Shown: positions 12,695 through 14,128 of the stretch, piece after piece
How positions within the stretch are numbered: position 1 is the stretch's first letter
Layout of the letters: every line of letters begins with the position of its first letter
NCBI GenBank assembly: GCA_030834765.1
Contig: JAUQXG010000171.1
Location: 1-14,128 of the forward strand
DNA length: 14,128 nt
Source of the DNA: Lutispora sp.
GTDB lineage: Bacteria; Bacillota; Clostridia; Lutisporales; Lutisporaceae
Direction: 5' to 3'
The notes under the pieces: generated by a model
The model's database searches: none
Told to the model about the DNA's origin: nothing
Seen by the model: the letters and a program-made list of their open reading frames with translations, nothing else
Made by a program: the position numbers and the translations under genes

Positions 12695-14128
12695 TTGTTA
12701 GAGCTAATAAATGGAATAGGAAAGTACTGTATTTCGGAAGGTGAAGATATATCAGTGCTAGACACTATGATCACACAAATCAACGGAGATACTATTAAAT
12801 ACACTCTGGAAATTGATGTGAAAGAAGAAGGTATAGAGACTTCGTTAAGAGATTTTTCTAAAGAAGTTGTTAAAGATGCTTTATTTTTCCAAGTAGGAAA
12901 TGCTTTTTTGGGGGGAGGTATAAGATTAGACTTTTATAAAGAGTCAAAGATCAAAGGGATATGTAGTTTTTGTGAAGTAATGAATAAGCATGATGAAATA
13001 AAAGGGATAGTAGAAGACTATTTGTTTAAGGAGCAAGAGAAAAACACATTTGTTATATTAAAAGTTAACGGTAAAACGCCTAAGGAACTATTTGAAGAAA
13101 AATTCTTATTTAAAATGTATAGTACAACTTTTAAACAATTAGAAGGAGTCTATAAATGTCATCTATGTAGTAAAGAAGGAGTAGGCTATAATACAGCTAT
13201 TTATAGATTTTTTACTAACGATAAAGAGGTCTATGGAAACTTTTCTATTTGTTCGGACTGTGTATCTAACATCTTAGTTGGTAAGAAGTATATAGAAAAT
13301 AATCTGAGCACATATTGGCTAGATAAAAAAGTAATGTTTTTGCCTCATAAGTATGACAAGAGTATAGCTTCGACATATGAACTTTATATACCAGAAGGAA
13401 TGGTTGAAAGCACAAAACTACTAAACAGGATAAAGGATAATGAAGTAGATGTTTTAGGACAGGTTGGGAAGTCGCAATTTATGACGGATATGGTTTTTTA
13501 TGAGAAGGATGCAGAAAAGACATTTTATATATACCATCAAATTCAAAGCATTCTTCCATCGAGGTTTACCATAGTTGCAAACGCATTGAAGAAATTTGAG
13601 CTTCGTCTATACAATGTGCTGGAATATATTGCTGTAACAAAGATAGGAATAGCTAAGGCTGAATCATCAGGAAAAGAAAAACTAAAATTGGCAGATGCAA
13701 TATTAAAAGGTAAAAGCATAGATCGGGACTTATTTTTTAAAAGAGTTATGGATATATATAAACTACGTTATATGAATGATGAACATAAAAAGTATAGAAT
13801 AATTAGAACTATCAATCGTATATATAGTTTTCTTTATGAATGCGGTTGCTTAGAGAGAGGATGTGATGTAATGAGAGATTATAAAAATTATACAGAACTT
13901 TTCAATGAGAATAAGGATTATTTTGATAGTAATGAAAAAAAGGCTTGGTTCATATTAGGCAAGACGTATAATACAATGGTGTATTACATAAAGGATAGGT
14001 CTAAGAGTCAAGGAGATGGAGAAGTATCAGATAAAACATCGCTGGAAAAAAATTTTTTCTTCGCACGAAGGTTTGATTTCAGCGACTTTATATACTTCTG
14101 TAATTTGCTAGAGGATAAGGCTATTAAA
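12695..14128 (+). CDS. cas8b: Cas8b (Csh1/TM1802-type) large subunit, 3' truncated by window
   Basis: The frame is open for 478 codons from a TTG at 12695 to the last base, with no internal stop. The TTG is 7 bases after AAGGAGG (12681-12687). No ATG or GTG is near the site, so TTG is the likely start. I assign it to the type I-B large subunit family (Csh1/TM1802, Cas8b) by context after cas1-cas2-cas4, by its size, and by the central zinc-finger-like pair C155-x2-C158 (YKCHLCSKEG) and C186-x2-C189 (SICSDCVSN), typical of that family. An extra CSFC is at 90-93. In type I-B Cascade this subunit recognises the PAM and helps recruit Cas3. The visible part is otherwise poorly conserved by eye; the C-terminus and the following genes lie outside. 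It has its own promoter at 12617-12645. Confidence 0.78.
   Translation, partial: MLELINGIGKYCISEGEDISVLDTMITQINGDTIKYTLEIDVKEEGIETSLRDFSKEVVKDALFFQVGNAFLGGGIRLDFYKESKIKGICSFCEVMNKHDEIKGIVEDYLFKEQEKNTFVILKVNGKTPKELFEEKFLFKMYSTTFKQLEGVYKCHLCSKEGVGYNTAIYRFFTNDKEVYGNFSICSDCVSNILVGKKYIENNLSTYWLDKKVMFLPHKYDKSIASTYELYIPEGMVESTKLLNRIKDNEVDVLGQVGKSQFMTDMVFYEKDAEKTFYIYHQIQSILPSRFTIVANALKKFELRLYNVLEYIAVTKIGIAKAESSGKEKLKLADAILKGKSIDRDLFFKRVMDIYKLRYMNDEHKKYRIIRTINRIYSFLYECGCLERGCDVMRDYKNYTELFNENKDYFDSNEKKAWFILGKTYNTMVYYIKDRSKSQGDGEVSDKTSLEKNFFFARRFDFSDFIYFCNLLEDKAIK

Overview
The window looks like chromosomal DNA of a strictly anaerobic, low-GC, Gram-positive bacterium of the Clostridia. The signs are A+T-rich coding and spacer DNA, strong AAGGAGG-type ribosome binding sites, S-layer homology (SLH) repeats, a FapA/DUF342 protein, and a 2-hydroxyacyl-CoA dehydratase-like double-cubane iron-sulfur protein with its ATPase activator. 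I cannot name the genus from the sequence alone.

Layout from left to right. Bases 1-1412 are the 3' part of a secreted SLH surface protein, closed by a strong terminator. Bases 1502-2491 are a monocistronic nitroreductase-like flavoprotein gene with its own promoter, ribosome site and terminator. Bases 2534-5955 are a minus-strand pair, a FapA/DUF342 protein followed by a triple-GAF protein. A 419-base spacer at 5956-6374 has no convincing gene. Bases 6375-8350 are a minus-strand pair, the double-cubane cluster reductase followed by its activator, with an intrinsic terminator between them. Bases 8521-10351 are a translationally coupled minus-strand pair, a CapA-family protein followed by an NlpC/P60 peptidoglycan hydrolase. 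A 277-base divergent spacer leads into a plus-strand CRISPR-Cas locus from 10629 to the window end: cas1, cas2, cas4, then a TTG-started cas8b (Csh1/TM1802-type) gene cut by the window edge.

The CRISPR-Cas locus is the main accessory system. The adaptation genes cas1-cas2-cas4 form a tight block and come first. A near-consensus promoter then appears to drive the type I-B-like large subunit cas8b separately. cas7, cas5, cas3, cas6 and the array would lie to the right, outside the window; no repeat array is visible here. The Cas1 N-terminus looks more like the form I associate with type III and I-D systems than the usual type I-B form, so the locus may combine modules of different origin.

The other genes are housekeeping or accessory clostridial functions: ATP-driven low-potential reduction of an unknown small substrate (double-cubane pair), cell envelope and wall remodelling (SLH protein, CapA, NlpC/P60), and a putative sensory or assembly pair (FapA plus GAF). 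Functions rest on motifs recognised by eye; no database search was run.
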